From: Eledone cirrhosa | Lineage: Eukaryota > Mollusca > Cephalopoda > Octopoda > Eledonidae | Direction of reading: 5' to 3' | Length of the DNA: 64,000 bases | NCBI GenBank assembly: GCA_964016885.1 | Contig: OZ024743.1 | Span: 182,807,218-182,871,217 of the forward strand | In this document: piece after piece, positions 22,514 through 33,529 of the stretch | Numbering within the stretch: position 1 is the first letter of the stretch | Layout: every line of letters begins with the position of its first letter | The notes under the pieces: generated by a model | What the model saw: the letters and a program-made list of their open reading frames with translations, nothing else | Database searches by the model: none | What the model was told of the DNA's origin: nothing | Program-made: the position numbers and the translations under genes

Positions 22514-25500
22514 TTAGGTAGCATACGTATTCTGAAGATTTTTATAGTGTTCATGTTGACTTTCAGATACAGATGGAACTAGATTTGCTAAAGCTTCCAA
22601 AAAATCAGTCTCTTCAACAATTACTTTGGATGTATCTACATCTCGACCAACTTCGAGTTTTTGAATGAGTTTTTTTGTGGCATTCATCCAAGCATCTGAT
22701 GCTAAGGCATAAAAATCAGCCCCAGTCAAATCCATATCACATTTGTCCACAATAGACTTCAGTGAGAAATTACCAAGTATGAACTTTCTTGTGACAGCTT
22801 CAAGTATCTTTAATTGGAAATCTTTGTTTTTACAAACCCCCATGTAAAGAACTTTGTCAAATCTGCCAGGTCGAAGCAGGGCTGGATCCAGTAAATCAAC
22901 CCGGTTTGTTGCACCAATAACAAACACATTATGTGACTTGTGTAATCCATCAAGTTCAGCCAGTAACTGTGAAACAATACGGTCCATTACACCCCCTGTA
23001 TCTCCATTACGACCCCTATTGGGGGCTAATGAATCAAGTTCATCAAAAAAAATTACACACGGCACTGCATCACGAGCTTGTTGGAATACTTTGCGTACAT
23101 TTTCTTCACTTTGTCCAACATATTTGTTCATAAGTTCTGGTCCTTTGACACTGAAGAAATTCAAAGAACATTCTGTTGCAACAGCTTTTGCTATCAATGT
23201 TTTCCCTGTCCCTGGTGGACCATGTAAGAGTATACCAGAACGTCTTAGACCAGCTGCAAGAAGCTCAGGACGCAGAAGAGGCAATTGAATTGTGTCTAAA
23301 ATCTCTTGTTTTACCTCATTTAGCCCACCAATATCTTCCCATTTGACTTTAGGAATTTTTGGTGTTCCAAGTTCATCGGCGTGTGACGATTGTAAGCTGT
23401 CAAGTGCATTTTCAAAATCAGAATGTTGTATGACTACACCTGAAGTACAAAGATCATTATGCATTTCTTGCCACTTCTTGTCTTTAACTCCCAGAAAATC
23501 AGTCACTCGTTTATAGGCTTCTGCTTGTGCCCTTTTCACCAGATCCACCATATCCCCTAACACGTAACCTGCAGTACGTCGGCTGATATAAGTAGAAGAT
23601 ACATCACCAGAGAAATATATATCTTCTGTTAAATTGGTGAACATAATTGCACGGTCAGCTTCCGAGGGAACTTGCATTTTCATATGATGTAGAAATCCTT
23701 CTGGAATGTTAGGTTGCAATTCTTGTGCATTTTCTGTGGTGCCAACAATCAACATCGGGTAATCTAAAGCATAGCGTTTAGCTTGTTGCAAAATGTCAAC
23801 AAAGAATGTACCAATCTTCATATCAATGCTATGCTTTTCTGAACGACCCAAAAATTCTAAATTTTTCAACACTAAAATACATGGGGCATAATCTTTTGCA
23901 CTGCGAACAATATTTTTTATTTTCTCAATCATAGCAAATGGTGACATACTGCTGAGATGTTGACAGCTTACTTTGATGACCTGCAGACATAATGTCCTTG
24001 CTACAGCATCTATTACAGTTGTCTTACCAACACCACTAGGACCAGATATTAATATAGTGGGAGATAGAATTTCTTGAACTTTTGCATCCAATGTATCATT
24101 GAGAAATGGTAAGATCAATTTTAACAAATTTTCCACATAAAATTCCAATCCTGCAGGTCTAGACTGACACCAATAAGGTGGTGAATCATTAAGAAGATAA
24201 GGTACAAAGCTATGAGCAGTATAATTTTCTTTCAAAGTCCTAGTTGTAAACTTTGGATGTACAAGGTGTCTGTCACCATGTTCAAGACTTGGTTTAATAT
24301 TTTCAACCTTAAGATAGAAAATTGAGCTTTTTTCAAAGGAAAGGTCAGTCTGAGAGAAGTTGTTATTTTTTATTTTTATGCAAAAAATATCACCCTTTTC
24401 CATTAGACGGGGATATTCAAAATATTTATCAAGTTCTTTAGAAGGTAAATCCTCACTGCCAGGAGTTTTAATTAGACTGAATATGACCTTTTTAGCAATC
24501 ACTACATTCCATAGTTTTAAATTATCTAAAAACGAATCATTTGTTTGCTTTCCATTGACATTTTGTAGTTTCTTAATAACAATTGCTACACTTGTAGTAG
24601 GTAGATGTTGTGGATGTACTTGTATATTGAACAGCAGAATGGGAGAAATGAAAGCAAAGCGAGATTTATCATACCGTCTTCCAAGACATTTCACCATAGC
24701 CATCTTAGAGCGAACAATTGTGGTCCTTTTTGGAGAGGATTCAGGAACATTGTCAAAGACATCATCTCTTTCTCGGAAAAGCTCAACTTTATTCCCTATA
24801 CAATACACTTCAACAATACTGCTGTCAAACAGTTTGTTGGCCAACATCAATTTTCTAGACATACATATAATATAGTTTGGATCAAATTCTTGATCAGAAT
24901 CAGTTTGTATCATCACATCTCTTAGTCGTTTGTCACCAACAATTTTTGCAGGTACCATTATATTCTTAGCATCTAAACAGTTGTCCTTAGGTTTTTTGCT
25001 CCATGGACAGAAGCTTGAAAAGAATAAGCTGTCTTTAGATAAACAGTCCATACGAGGTTTATGTGGGTTTGAATTATTAGTCTCCTCGTGTACTGTAAAT
25101 ATTTCAGTTTTAGCTGTGAGTAGTCCCTGTCTAAAAGGACAACACTCAGTCACCACAATATGTTGATAATAATTCGGTACAGAAGAACTAACCTTCCCAG
25201 GCGACCACAATGCAAGAAACAAGTCATTTGTCCGCACCAAAACACCATGTTTACATACTTGCAGAAGAAGATGGTGAAAATCTAAGTTTTTTATAGCCTT
25301 ATACGTATCTAAATCTTTAACAGACAAAATAACTTTCTCCAGAGGAAAAGGTATTATTCTCCGGAAAACTATATTTTGAGATGGTTCCCAACCATAATGT
25401 TGTAAAAACTGGTTAGTACAGTATAGATAGACTTTCGTGTTGATTATACTTGATTTCTCATCTACTTCACTACCTTCATCTAACTCCAGATTTGTCGGGA

Positions 25501-25849
25501 AAGGTGAAGGGAGCAAGGTTTCATCAATTGATACAACACAAATTAAATTTGCATCTTCATCAACTTTGGGTTCTATATCTTGATCATCAGTGAGGGTGAA
25601 ATAAAGACCTCCAACTGGTAAAGTACTCTTCCTCACCTCAGGACGTCGGAAAGCAATAAAAAAATATTCACAATCATTTTCTAGAAACAGAATTGATGAA
25701 GCAGTTTTTTTATCGACATTTAAATGAAGTGGGTGTTTCGTTAAGAAAGATTCATCTACGCCCTCAACATTGTTTTGCTGTTGTGCTTTATCCTCCCGAT
25801 TGATAAATTCACCGAGAAACGATGATTGATACATATTTTTTATAATCAT
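22514..25849 (-). CDS. PEX6: Peroxisomal biogenesis factor 6 (AAA+ ATPase)
   Basis: An 1111-residue type II AAA+ ATPase. With PEX1 it forms the hexamer that pulls ubiquitinated PEX5 receptor out of the peroxisomal membrane. Residues 1 to about 570 are the divergent N-domains. D1 has Walker A GPSGVGKT at 603-610 and a degenerate Walker B (ILVLKNLE, about 658-665), typical of an inactive D1 in this family. D2 has GGLNEVKQEI just upstream, Walker A GPPGTGKT at 877-884, Walker B VIFFDELDSL (acidic pair at 936-937) and the second region of homology with LRPGRFD (Arg 993 and 996). The C-terminus follows a GADFYAL-type helical lid. PEX6 is chosen over PEX1, VCP or NVL from the degenerate D1 and the D2 wording. 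Human PEX6 is about 980 aa. The frame has no intron or break. The first Met (25847-25849) is used; another Met is 5 codons on. Confidence 0.93.
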   Translation of the reverse strand: MIIKNMYQSSFLGEFINREDKAQQQNNVEGVDESFLTKHPLHLNVDKKTASSILFLENDCEYFFIAFRRPEVRKSTLPVGGLYFTLTDDQDIEPKVDEDANLICVVSIDETLLPSPFPTNLELDEGSEVDEKSSIINTKVYLYCTNQFLQHYGWEPSQNIVFRRIIPFPLEKVILSVKDLDTYKAIKNLDFHHLLLQVCKHGVLVRTNDLFLALWSPGKVSSSVPNYYQHIVVTECCPFRQGLLTAKTEIFTVHEETNNSNPHKPRMDCLSKDSLFFSSFCPWSKKPKDNCLDAKNIMVPAKIVGDKRLRDVMIQTDSDQEFDPNYIICMSRKLMLANKLFDSSIVEVYCIGNKVELFRERDDVFDNVPESSPKRTTIVRSKMAMVKCLGRRYDKSRFAFISPILLFNIQVHPQHLPTTSVAIVIKKLQNVNGKQTNDSFLDNLKLWNVVIAKKVIFSLIKTPGSEDLPSKELDKYFEYPRLMEKGDIFCIKIKNNNFSQTDLSFEKSSIFYLKVENIKPSLEHGDRHLVHPKFTTRTLKENYTAHSFVPYLLNDSPPYWCQSRPAGLEFYVENLLKLILPFLNDTLDAKVQEILSPTILISGPSGVGKTTVIDAVARTLCLQVIKVSCQHLSSMSPFAMIEKIKNIVRSAKDYAPCILVLKNLEFLGRSEKHSIDMKIGTFFVDILQQAKRYALDYPMLIVGTTENAQELQPNIPEGFLHHMKMQVPSEADRAIMFTNLTEDIYFSGDVSSTYISRRTAGYVLGDMVDLVKRAQAEAYKRVTDFLGVKDKKWQEMHNDLCTSGVVIQHSDFENALDSLQSSHADELGTPKIPKVKWEDIGGLNEVKQEILDTIQLPLLRPELLAAGLRRSGILLHGPPGTGKTLIAKAVATECSLNFFSVKGPELMNKYVGQSEENVRKVFQQARDAVPCVIFFDELDSLAPNRGRNGDTGGVMDRIVSQLLAELDGLHKSHNVFVIGATNRVDLLDPALLRPGRFDKVLYMGVCKNKDFQLKILEAVTRKFILGNFSLKSIVDKCDMDLTGADFYALASDAWMNATKKLIQKLEVGRDVDTSKVIVEETDFLEALANLVPSVSESQHEHYKNLQNTYAT

Positions 25850-26779
25850 ATCCTTGATTAATTAAAATATTAAAATATGTGAAACCAAAGAAACATTCAA
25901 ATCTTGCCTTTTCTCACCTTTAGATCCATTTCTAGTTAAGATACAACATAATAAAAATGAATGTTTTCCATCAGTATATGAATGACGCAAAAGGAGAGTT
26001 ACCTCCTCTTAGTTAGGTGGTTTTGTCGGTAGAGGGCATCATATGTGGCCAATATAATATTTTCGTAATCTTTCAAATTCATATTTTATTTACTCTTTAC
26101 TATTTTTTCGACGTTAGGAAACTTTCATTATATTTCTCTTTATTCTTCCAAAATTATTTACAAAAGCTTGTTTCGTTAACAGGTGAATTCGATGGAAATT
26201 TTAGTCGGATTTTTTTTTGTAGTTGGAATAGGAGCATAGTCCTATTTGAGGGTTCTATTAAAGTGAACGTGAAATTTCCAAACAGGAAAATCGAAAACGG
26301 AAATGTACTTACTTTCTGATTGTATGGAAATAACGTAATGTCTATGTTTTGTGAATACACACCTCTACAATAATACGGATGCATTGACTTTCTGATTTTG
26401 CCACTGAAATGAAAACAACGAAATCTGAATAGTGTATTTTACAATTATGATATAATTATTTCTTACACAAAGACAATATATATATGGTATTTTGTGGATA
26501 CGAAGCTAAATAAAAGCGATGGTAACGGTAGTCAATCATACATAATAAATTTACTTCTATTTTCCACGTACCAATAACAAAAGATTACCTAATTTTGTTC
26601 CATCGTTTCTGTTTACGTTTCTATTTTTTATATGGAAATTTTACTTTCACTTTAATGGAACCTTCTAATAAGTATTTAAAAAAAATATTATTTATCATTT
26701 CAATAGAAAGTATACAAATAAACACAATTTAAATATATTCATATAAAAACAGGAATGAAGAAAAAAAGGATATTATCAT
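25850..26779. other. PEX6 upstream region
   Basis: Holds the presumed minus-strand PEX6 promoter, but no clear TATA box was seen. An open frame at 26017-26319 and its antisense are unrecognised. Otherwise AT-rich. Confidence 0.4.
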
Positions 26780-26912
26780 AGAAGAACATTCTGAGTTCAA
26801 ATCCCGCCAAGGTTAACTTTGCTTTCATCCTTACGCGGTCGATAAAATAAAGTACCAGTAATGCACTGAGTAATTGCTGGCCTTGTGCCAAAAGTAGAAA
26901 CAATTATTATAG
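26780..26912 (+). mobile_element. SINE-A, 3' part, sense
   Basis: Reads gagttcaaatcccgccaagg (B-box-like), then gtcgataaaataaagtacca, then ttgtgccaaaagtagaaaca and attattata. This is the sense orientation relative to the tRNA head. Confidence 0.8.
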
Positions 26913-26980
26913 AAGAACACACCCTTCGATTTCAGCGGGGAAAAAATATTTTTTCCTCTATTTTTTTTTTTTTTTTTGTG

Positions 26981-27105
26981 CTATCAACTAATCTGACCTC
27001 CAAGATGCTCGCAATCGAATTTTTCTAAAGATTAGGGTTTCTGTTTTCCGAGGAGGGGTGAGTCGATTGCGAGCATCTTGGAGGTCAGATTAGTTGATAG
27101 TACAC
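26981..27105. repeat. Hairpin repeat with arms of about 40 bp
   Basis: The left arm from gctatcaactaatctgacct through ccaagatgctcgcaatcga is mirrored by tcgattgcgagcatcttgg and aggtcagattagttgatag at 27062-27101. The arms are nearly perfect and the spacer is about 40 bp. Partial relatives of the right arm lie at 27330-27370 and 35885-35970. Probably a snap-back MITE. Confidence 0.8.
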
Positions 27106-27890
27106 CAAAAATCCGAAGAAAAATGATTATTTCCCACCAAACGTAAGAAGAGTGTAGATCTGCGTAACTCCGATGGTCTTTCCGCCACCTTTCCCTCACT
27201 TTTTCCAACAAATCCAGTCGTTTCTGACTGGTTTGGAGGTCATATTTGCTTTGATAACATGTGGAGAAAAAAAATTGTAGAGAAATCTCGAGGAGGGGAG
27301 GGGGCACTCAGTTTCCCTGGAAAAAAAGTTGATTGTGAGCGTCATGCAGGTCAGATTAGTTGATAGCACACGGGAAAAAAAAAAAAAGAAAGAAAAAAAA
27401 ACGAGGGAAAATTTTTTTTTCCCCAATGAAATCAAGGTGGATGTTCTATAACTTTACCGAAAATTAGGGGGAAAAGACTTGCAGACAACAAGGAACGCTG
27501 GAGTTTCCCCTCTTACAATTGTTTAGGTAAACCAAACACTCTTTGGCATTGCTGCAGTTGATAGCGAGACTAAGATGCTGGAATAGCCAAACACATTAGT
27601 GGACATCACATGATAGATATATCAAAAACGTGCTTTTCATTTAAGAAATAAACCAATTTTTCGTAAATTAATATTAATTAACATAAAATTTACTGAAATC
27701 AATATTTACCTATCTATAATTTAAAATTGAATGTTATCAATACATTTAATTACTACACTACTGAGACTGTGCTATATGGACTAATTGTGAATAAGTTGTA
27801 TCTTATATTGCCAAATGTGTGTGTCTTCCCTATTTCAGTTTTATGTGACAACTACCAGCTCTTCCACTGCTATCTTACTTAAATGACTCC
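27106..27890. other. Intergenic DNA
   Basis: Apart from a second arm-like segment at about 27330-27370 (gcaggtcagattagttgata) and purine/pyrimidine-rich tracts, nothing was recognised. Confidence 0.45.
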
Positions 27891-27894
27891 CTCA

Positions 27895-28990
27895 TTTCTG
27901 AGCTACACTCTCTATCAAGTAATGTTACTCTAAAGACCTTTCAGCGGAACCCTATATCAGCCACTTGTATTAGAAATTGTAAAAGTAGGCACGAATACTG
28001 AATTGAAGATAAAGAGTTTACATCCCTTTTACTGATGACTGAGTGCTAAAGTTGGTGAATTACTTACAGTCAATCACTTATGAAAACAGCCCTGAGATAT
28101 TTGAACTTCTCTACCTACTTCTGTGTGACTCCATTCACATGCACAATGTACTGGACAAGTGTCTTAGTCTTCACATACTGATTTTCATTTCTGCCATGCC
28201 ACACTTGCCTGCAAACCTATCCAGTACATGTTAGAGATCACCTTTCAGCAATTTAAGTAGTACCATGTTGTCTACAAATTCCAGCCAATTTATCCTATAA
28301 CTGTAGACTTTGAAACCCTTTCCAGCCTGGCTGCTCGTGTCAATCCTGTTCATGAAGATTATGAATAATAGAGATAACCATACACACCATTGGCAGAGTC
28401 CAACACCCACCTTGAATGGTTTTCACATAGCACCATTTACCTGAAAACAAATGTTTTGGCATTCATATAAGGATTTCAAGGCAACAAGAAACTGTCCATT
28501 GATCCCATACTCATGCAGAAACTTTTACAAGTTGTATGTTTTGTCAAAGTCCATGAAACAAACATACACCACTTGGCAATACTCCTATGACTTTTAGAAG
28601 ATCTGACACAGTGTGAATATTTGGTAGGTTGTACTGTACCCAGAGTGAAAACTATACAGTTTGACAGCAAGCTTGGACTTGACAATATACCTTCATCTCT
28701 TTGTCAGACACTTAACATAGACTTTACTGGGGAGGTTCAACAAGGCGATCCCTCTACAGTTAGAGCAATTTCTTGTCTCCCCTTTTGAAAATTGGGATTA
28801 TCACTCCCGATTGCCATTGCTTAGGTGCCTTTCCAGAGATCCAGGCCACCCGGCTCATATGAATCAGCCAGAGAATACCTTCTCTATCTTAGACTTTTAA
28901 CAACTCAGGCTGAATTTCATCTTCCCTAGAGGCCTTGAGCACTTCATTTGCCCTGACATCCGAGAGATTAGTTTTCGCTCCTAGATGCAC
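27895..28990 (-). mobile_element. LINE-2 reverse transcriptase relic
   Basis: The minus strand is a long decayed non-LTR polyprotein: the C-terminal wording of 2880-3255 lies at the left edge (ctttcagcggaaccctatat), followed by RT-like segments full of stops. No intact frame exceeds about 70 codons. Confidence 0.5.
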
Positions 28991-29439
28991 CTAATGTACC
29001 TTTTATGTTCCCTGATTCTTCCATATTTCCTTTTGTTGATATTTCCATACCTTCTCTCGCATTTCCAAATCATTTATGTCTAATATTTCTTGAAATTACA
29101 TTTTGTTTTCACTTTTTCTTCACCTTATAACTTCAGGTCAGCAGCAGACAGTTAATAATTTCATTCTACGAAGCTGTGTAGCTTCTTATTTTATTTTTTT
29201 TAAACTTTTATAAAAAAAATGTTTCCCTCAAATTTTTAATACTAAAATATTTCATACTAAAATATTTCACATTATGTTGTAAAACAGGAGAGAACACTTA
29301 CTAAATTTCTTTCTCTTTGACTTACCATTTATGGCTCTCCAATGACATGAGACTAATGGTTAAACAGTTTATGCCACATGTCATTGTGGTAATTATTATT
29401 GCTGGGTGTATCAAAGGAGAGAATTCCACTGTTTTTTTT

Positions 29440-30060
29440 TTTTCGTGACACCTACACGATCTCATTTATTTCGGCCTGGATTTTGTGGAACCAACATAAC
29501 TTTACATTGAAAGGGATGGGGTGGGGGTGGTGGGACAGGGGTGTATTTTGTTAGAGATGCCTACTGACTGTAGTAGGTTTTACTTTGTATTTAGGTAACG
29601 CGGGTCTTCTCTATTACTGAGTACCGCCAAAGGTCTCGGTCCAGTGACATTGTCTTGGTGAGGTGTAAGTGTGTGAGGTCGGAGTTTATCAGCTCGTCCC
29701 AGGTTTTTCTGGGTCTGCCTATTCCGTGGCTACTGTCTATCTTTATTGCCCTGCACTTTGTTATACAGCTATCGTCCTTCATGCGCATCACGTGACCATA
29801 CCAACGTAGCCTTCTCTCTAGTAAACAACATCTGATCCCTCTTATTTCTAATTTTTTCCTTAGTTCGTTTATGCTTTGTCGTTCACGTATATTACTAATA
29901 CACATCCAGCGGAGCATGCAAGCTTCGTTTCTCTCTAGTCTGCGTATATCCTCTGCACACAATGCCCAGGTCTCACTGCCATGCAACATTGCTGTTCGTA
30001 TGCAGGCATCGTACAGCCTGCCTTTCATTTTTAGGGAGAACCCTTTAGCGGCTAAGATAT
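29440..30060 (-). mobile_element. LINE-1 family C-terminus with 3' UTR
   Basis: The minus-strand open frame (29591 to about 30060) encodes a typical non-LTR C-terminus: GSETWALCAEDIRRLER, RRLRWYGHVMRM, then GRPRKTWDELI and DRDLWR. The 29440-29580 part is the reverse complement of the agtaggcacctcttaac 3' UTR seen at 20448 and 46420. It is truncated upstream at a (TA)n tract (about 30058-30075), so there is no RT domain. Confidence 0.8.
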
Positions 30061-30084
30061 ATATATATATATATACACACACAC

Positions 30085-31330
30085 ATATACACACAAATTT
30101 AGAAACCCTTCCTATTTAGCAGGAAATATTCGCTACACACATCCTGTCCTAACACAAGTTATATGATAAATATGACTTAATATTCAGTTACCAAATTTTA
30201 GCTAGATACAGTAATTCTGTATTCGATTCTTTGAAGTCGCCTGTTATAATTTCAATCAACAACACCACTGCTCTCTCTCTATGTCTCTCTTTTAAACTAC
30301 TCCCTCACAACCACTATCTCTTTATCTCTTTCTATTTATGAAGGTATTCAGAAAAAGTCCGCATCTTGGGAACCCATGCTCCGATTTACACGAAACTTGT
30401 TTTATTCCATTTGTATTCCCATTTCAGGGGCAACTTCCTTTCATATTTCCCATTATGCGCCGTTTTGACTGTGTTAAATTACAGACAAGCACATAATCAC
30501 AGAGTTTTAGCAGTATATAGATAGATAGATAGATAGATAGATACATACTTGAATTTGTATAAATAATTGACACAACATGGTGTCAGCCGGATGGCTGAAC
30601 AAGTAAAAGAGTAATCAAATTTTGAAATATACTGTTCATATTAAGTTTGTATCTGTAGGACAATGTCTTAGACAGGACAGGACTGCTAAAATGTAGTGGA
30701 AAAACATTTCATTTCTTACATGGCAGATAACGTTTCAAGAGAAATCAAAACCTGTTCTATTAAACCAAATATATCTCCATTATATAAAACTCTGGGTTAT
30801 TTATGGCTAGTTTTCTGTTTTGGCAAATTTTGTACACTTGTACTTATGTTGCTGTTAATATGAGATGGGTTAAGCCAGCTTTAAACAGTGAATCTACAAC
30901 ATTGTATATATAAGATGTATGGCATACATTGTATATATAACATGATTGTCAACCAATCATTGAAAGCAATGATGGATACCACCGTTAGCTATTGTAATTC
31001 CCAATAACATGGTGTAAGAGACAAGCTGAGATCTGTATGGTTCATGTAATTTATCTCATGTTCATAGGTTATACTGACACTGTTGTATTATTGAAGACGA
31101 GATGTTTAGATTCCCATCTATCATATTCCGGGCAATCACTTGTTAATTCCTACATTAGACAAACATTAGAGTGTGTCACATCCCTTAAAAGAGACACCTC
31201 TCTAAACCTACCAATCACCAAGTTGGAGGGAGGTCATAAGATGCTTAACTTTAGTATAAGCACTTCACTGCTATGGGCTTGTGATCTGTCATGGGAGGCA
31301 TGAGATGGATACACAAAGGCTATGTTTCTC
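30085..31330. other. Intergenic DNA
   Basis: A repeat-like segment at 30340-30540 ends in a (GATA)n tract (tagatagatagatag). No gene was recognised; open frame 31037-31303 is unassigned. Confidence 0.4.
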
Positions 31331-31334
31331 AAGG

Positions 31335-31480
31335 CCCCAAAATAGGGTCCAGAAGCGAGCAACCTTGACAATTGGAACCTGGAACATTACAACCCTTACA
31401 AGTAAGGAACAGTAACTTGTAGAGGGGGCTAGATGCTACCAGCTAGATGTAGTCCCATGGTTCTGGTACTATAGATTTAG
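31335..31480 (+). mobile_element. LINE endonuclease-domain fragment
   Basis: The plus strand translates to a TIGTWNITTLTSKEQ-like stretch, followed after a stop by LVEGARCYQLDVV-type residues. This is the start of the apurinic endonuclease domain of many non-LTR elements. Only a remnant. Confidence 0.5.
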
Positions 31481-31720
31481 ATCAGAGGTTCTCAAAGTGG
31501 GCGCCCCACCAGGGAGGCATTGAGATCTAAGGGGATGCTGGGGCCTAAGACAGCGAGAGATGATATAATAGTATATTAAATAACAAATGATACATATAAA
31601 TAAATGTAGTAAAGTAAAAACATATATATATTTATTTATACATAGTATTTATTATATATATATTAACGATTTTATTTATTGTATGTTATTTACAATTTGC
31701 GTGTAGGCAGATAGATACCT

Positions 31721-31905
31721 CTGGAAATAATTGTTTCTACTTTTGGCACAAGGCCAGCAATTATCCAGTGCATCACTGGTACTTTATTTTATCGACTCCG
31801 TAAGGATGAAAGGTAAAGTTAACCTTGGCGGGATTTGAACTCAGAATGGCAAGAGCCGTAACTGTATGCTGCAAAGCATGGCGTCCGACTGTCTAATAAT
31901 GATGG
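31721..31905 (-). mobile_element. SINE-A, near full length
   Basis: Plus strand reads attgtttctacttttggcac through cgggatttgaactcagaatg to gcaaagcatggcgtccgact. This is the reverse complement of a tRNA-headed SINE. Confidence 0.85.
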
Positions 31906-32515
31906 TATTACATGGCCGTGAGGGAGGCGGGGAGAACCTTTGATTTAGATGGAGGATGGAAACTACTATTCAGGTGAGCAGGTCAGGTGCCAGAAATGAC
32001 TTGCACAGGCAGGAGTGGGGATACTCACAAGCCCCCCCCCCGATGTGAGAATGTGTTATGGACTGGATCCTATTGTGAGGGAGGATTTGCCTCTTGAAGC
32101 TTAAGCTGAAAGAAAGGTGTCTGTGGGGAGTGCAAGTTTGTGCGAAATAGGGAGTCCGAATACAGATCCCTCCTTGATGAAGTCATAGCAGAGATAGATA
32201 TAGTTAAGACAGTAATAATAAAAAATAACTTCAAAAATTTATTTTATAATTAAAAATTCATTTTATTTTTTTTTAAAGATTCTGAAAATCCGAAGACCGT
32301 TGGCCGTTGGAAAATATATGAAAAATAAATGCATTTAAAAAAATCTACATTGAAACGAATAAATGCCGGATAACGTAGTCTTATATGCATATAAAAAAGT
32401 GAGGATGGTCACGTCTGGAATACTTTTCATCATAGGCCGGCTCGATCAGCGTTAATATGGAACGAAACATCCTTAAAAAATGAAAGTATTAAAGTTTCGA
32501 AGTCTTTTATCATCT
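31906..32515. other. Intergenic DNA, no recognised gene
   Basis: Contains a C run (about 32033-32041) and possible LINE debris around 32060-32210. Nothing firm. Confidence 0.4.
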
Positions 32516-32517
32516 GA

Positions 32518-32628
32518 CGTCGAGGTTAACTTTGCCTTTCATCCTTACGGGGTCGATAAAATAAAGTACCAGTAATACACTGAGTAATTTGCTGGCCTTG
32601 TGCCTAACTTAGAAACAATTATTTATTA
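32518..32628 (+). mobile_element. SINE-A 3' part, sense, upstream of RPLP0
   Basis: Reads cgaggttaactttgcctttc through aataaagtaccagtaataca to ttagaaacaattattt. It ends about 165 bp before the RPLP0 TATA box. Confidence 0.8.
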
Positions 32629-32791
32629 AACGATAACATATATTTATGATATCTATAAATTATATTAGATTATTGCTCTAAAATGAAAGATTAAATTTAC
32701 TTAGTCTCGTTTTAGAATACAGTTAATTGAATACGAGTTATGTCCCCTCAATGTGTATATTTTGTCGATAGGTGGCAGCAGAGTATTAGGC

Positions 32792-32798
32792 TATATAA
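32792..32798 (+). promoter_or_regulatory. RPLP0 TATA box
   Basis: TATATAA within ggctatataaggcct, 23-29 bases before a pyrimidine-rich candidate start at about 32821 (cctctta). A C followed by pyrimidines at the start is the 5'TOP signature that puts ribosomal protein mRNAs under growth-dependent translation control. The start site is inferred. Confidence 0.65.
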
Positions 32799-32820
32799 GG
32801 CCTCAAATTCCCGTTTACGG

Positions 32821-32869
32821 CCTCTTAGTTGCCATACTGTTCTGACAGGCGGCCTAGAAATTATCTCAG
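32821..32869 (+). other. RPLP0: RPLP0 non-coding first exon (5'TOP)
   Basis: Runs from the pyrimidine start cctcttagttgcc to a donor ctcag/gtgag at 32869/32870. No ATG is used here. It is joined to the coding exon by an intron of about 1.7 kb ending tttctcag at 34588. Confidence 0.6.
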
Positions 32870-33218
32870 GTGAGAAAACTTTCAAATTTACATTTTTACT
32901 CATTTTTATTTCGTTCAAAATTCAATCGAATGAATCGAATGTTGTTTCATTAGTTTTAGTTTATTACAAAAAAGTCAATAATTTCATTTTTTTTACACAG
33001 ATGAAAGAGGATTACTACACGAGGTCAACCTAAAAATATAAGATATATACCATTTTTTAAATATCTTAAAAGATAGAGTGTATAGTTTAAGATAATTTTG
33101 TAATATATACATACAGAAATTAGAATATTGAACTCTAACTTTAGAAATAAATTAAAATAGCTTCAGTTTTTTAAAAATAAATTAAAATAGCTTCAGTTTT
33201 TTTTTTTTCTCCAATTTT

Positions 33219-33449
33219 CGACATGATTACAAGATCATTGCTGAAATAATCTTGTAAGTGGCAAACGGGAGCTGACTACTGTAGTCTTCGGAATACAGTT
33301 CTGTTGTGCAGTGAAATCCCATTCCACTATGTCGTACATTAAACTTGTCCCCTGTTTTTTACAGGCGAGGGCTAGAACACGGTATATTCCATAACTTCTG
33401 GTAGTCCCTGTGACTATTAACTGGGAGTTAGACCATACTCGGTACATTA
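33219..33449 (+). ncRNA. SNORA73: U17/E1/snR30 H/ACA snoRNA, copy 1
   Basis: Sits in the RPLP0 5'UTR intron. A 5' hairpin has arms ACAAGAT/ATCTTGT (33229-33255). A middle hairpin has a 9-position stem with one mismatch, closed by a C(UUCG)G loop (33278-33299). Box H is AGAACA at 33374-33379. The 3' hairpin starts with m1-like ATATTCC (33384-33390), has a long upper stem AACTTCTGG/CTGGGAGTT, then m2-like AGACCAT (33430-33436), then ACA at 33444-33446 with 3 nt to the end. U17/snR30 is unusual among H/ACA RNAs: it is needed for early 18S pre-rRNA cleavage, not pseudouridylation, and its conserved motifs are AUAUUCCUA (m1) and AAACCAU (m2). Order, motifs, spacing and length (about 230 nt) agree. 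From memory, vertebrate U17 shares AAGTGGC and CCTGTG at matching places. Confidence 0.88.
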
Positions 33450-33529
33450 CTTTTATTAGTTCCTGATAAATTTTCATCTATATCAATTAAATATTTTAAG
33501 GGGGATCGGTGTAAAAACCAAACTATCTA

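Noticed and set aside
24360..24875. Plus-strand frame of 171 codons, and others within 22854-25166
   Set aside because: Antisense shadows of the PEX6 coding sequence.
22514..25849. VCP/p97, NVL or PEX1 identity
   Set aside because: VCP and NVL have two good Walker B motifs, whereas D1 here is degenerate. D2 wording and the C-terminus fit PEX6 better than PEX1.
32740..33033. Upstream 97-codon frame overlapping the RPLP0 promoter
   Set aside because: It begins before the TATA box and runs through the donor site into the intron, so it would not be on the mature mRNA.
33235..33477. Minus-strand protein of 80 residues, and its twin at 34744-34956
   Set aside because: Antisense to the U17-like RNA. 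The open frame reflects copy identity, and the second copy lacks an ATG start.
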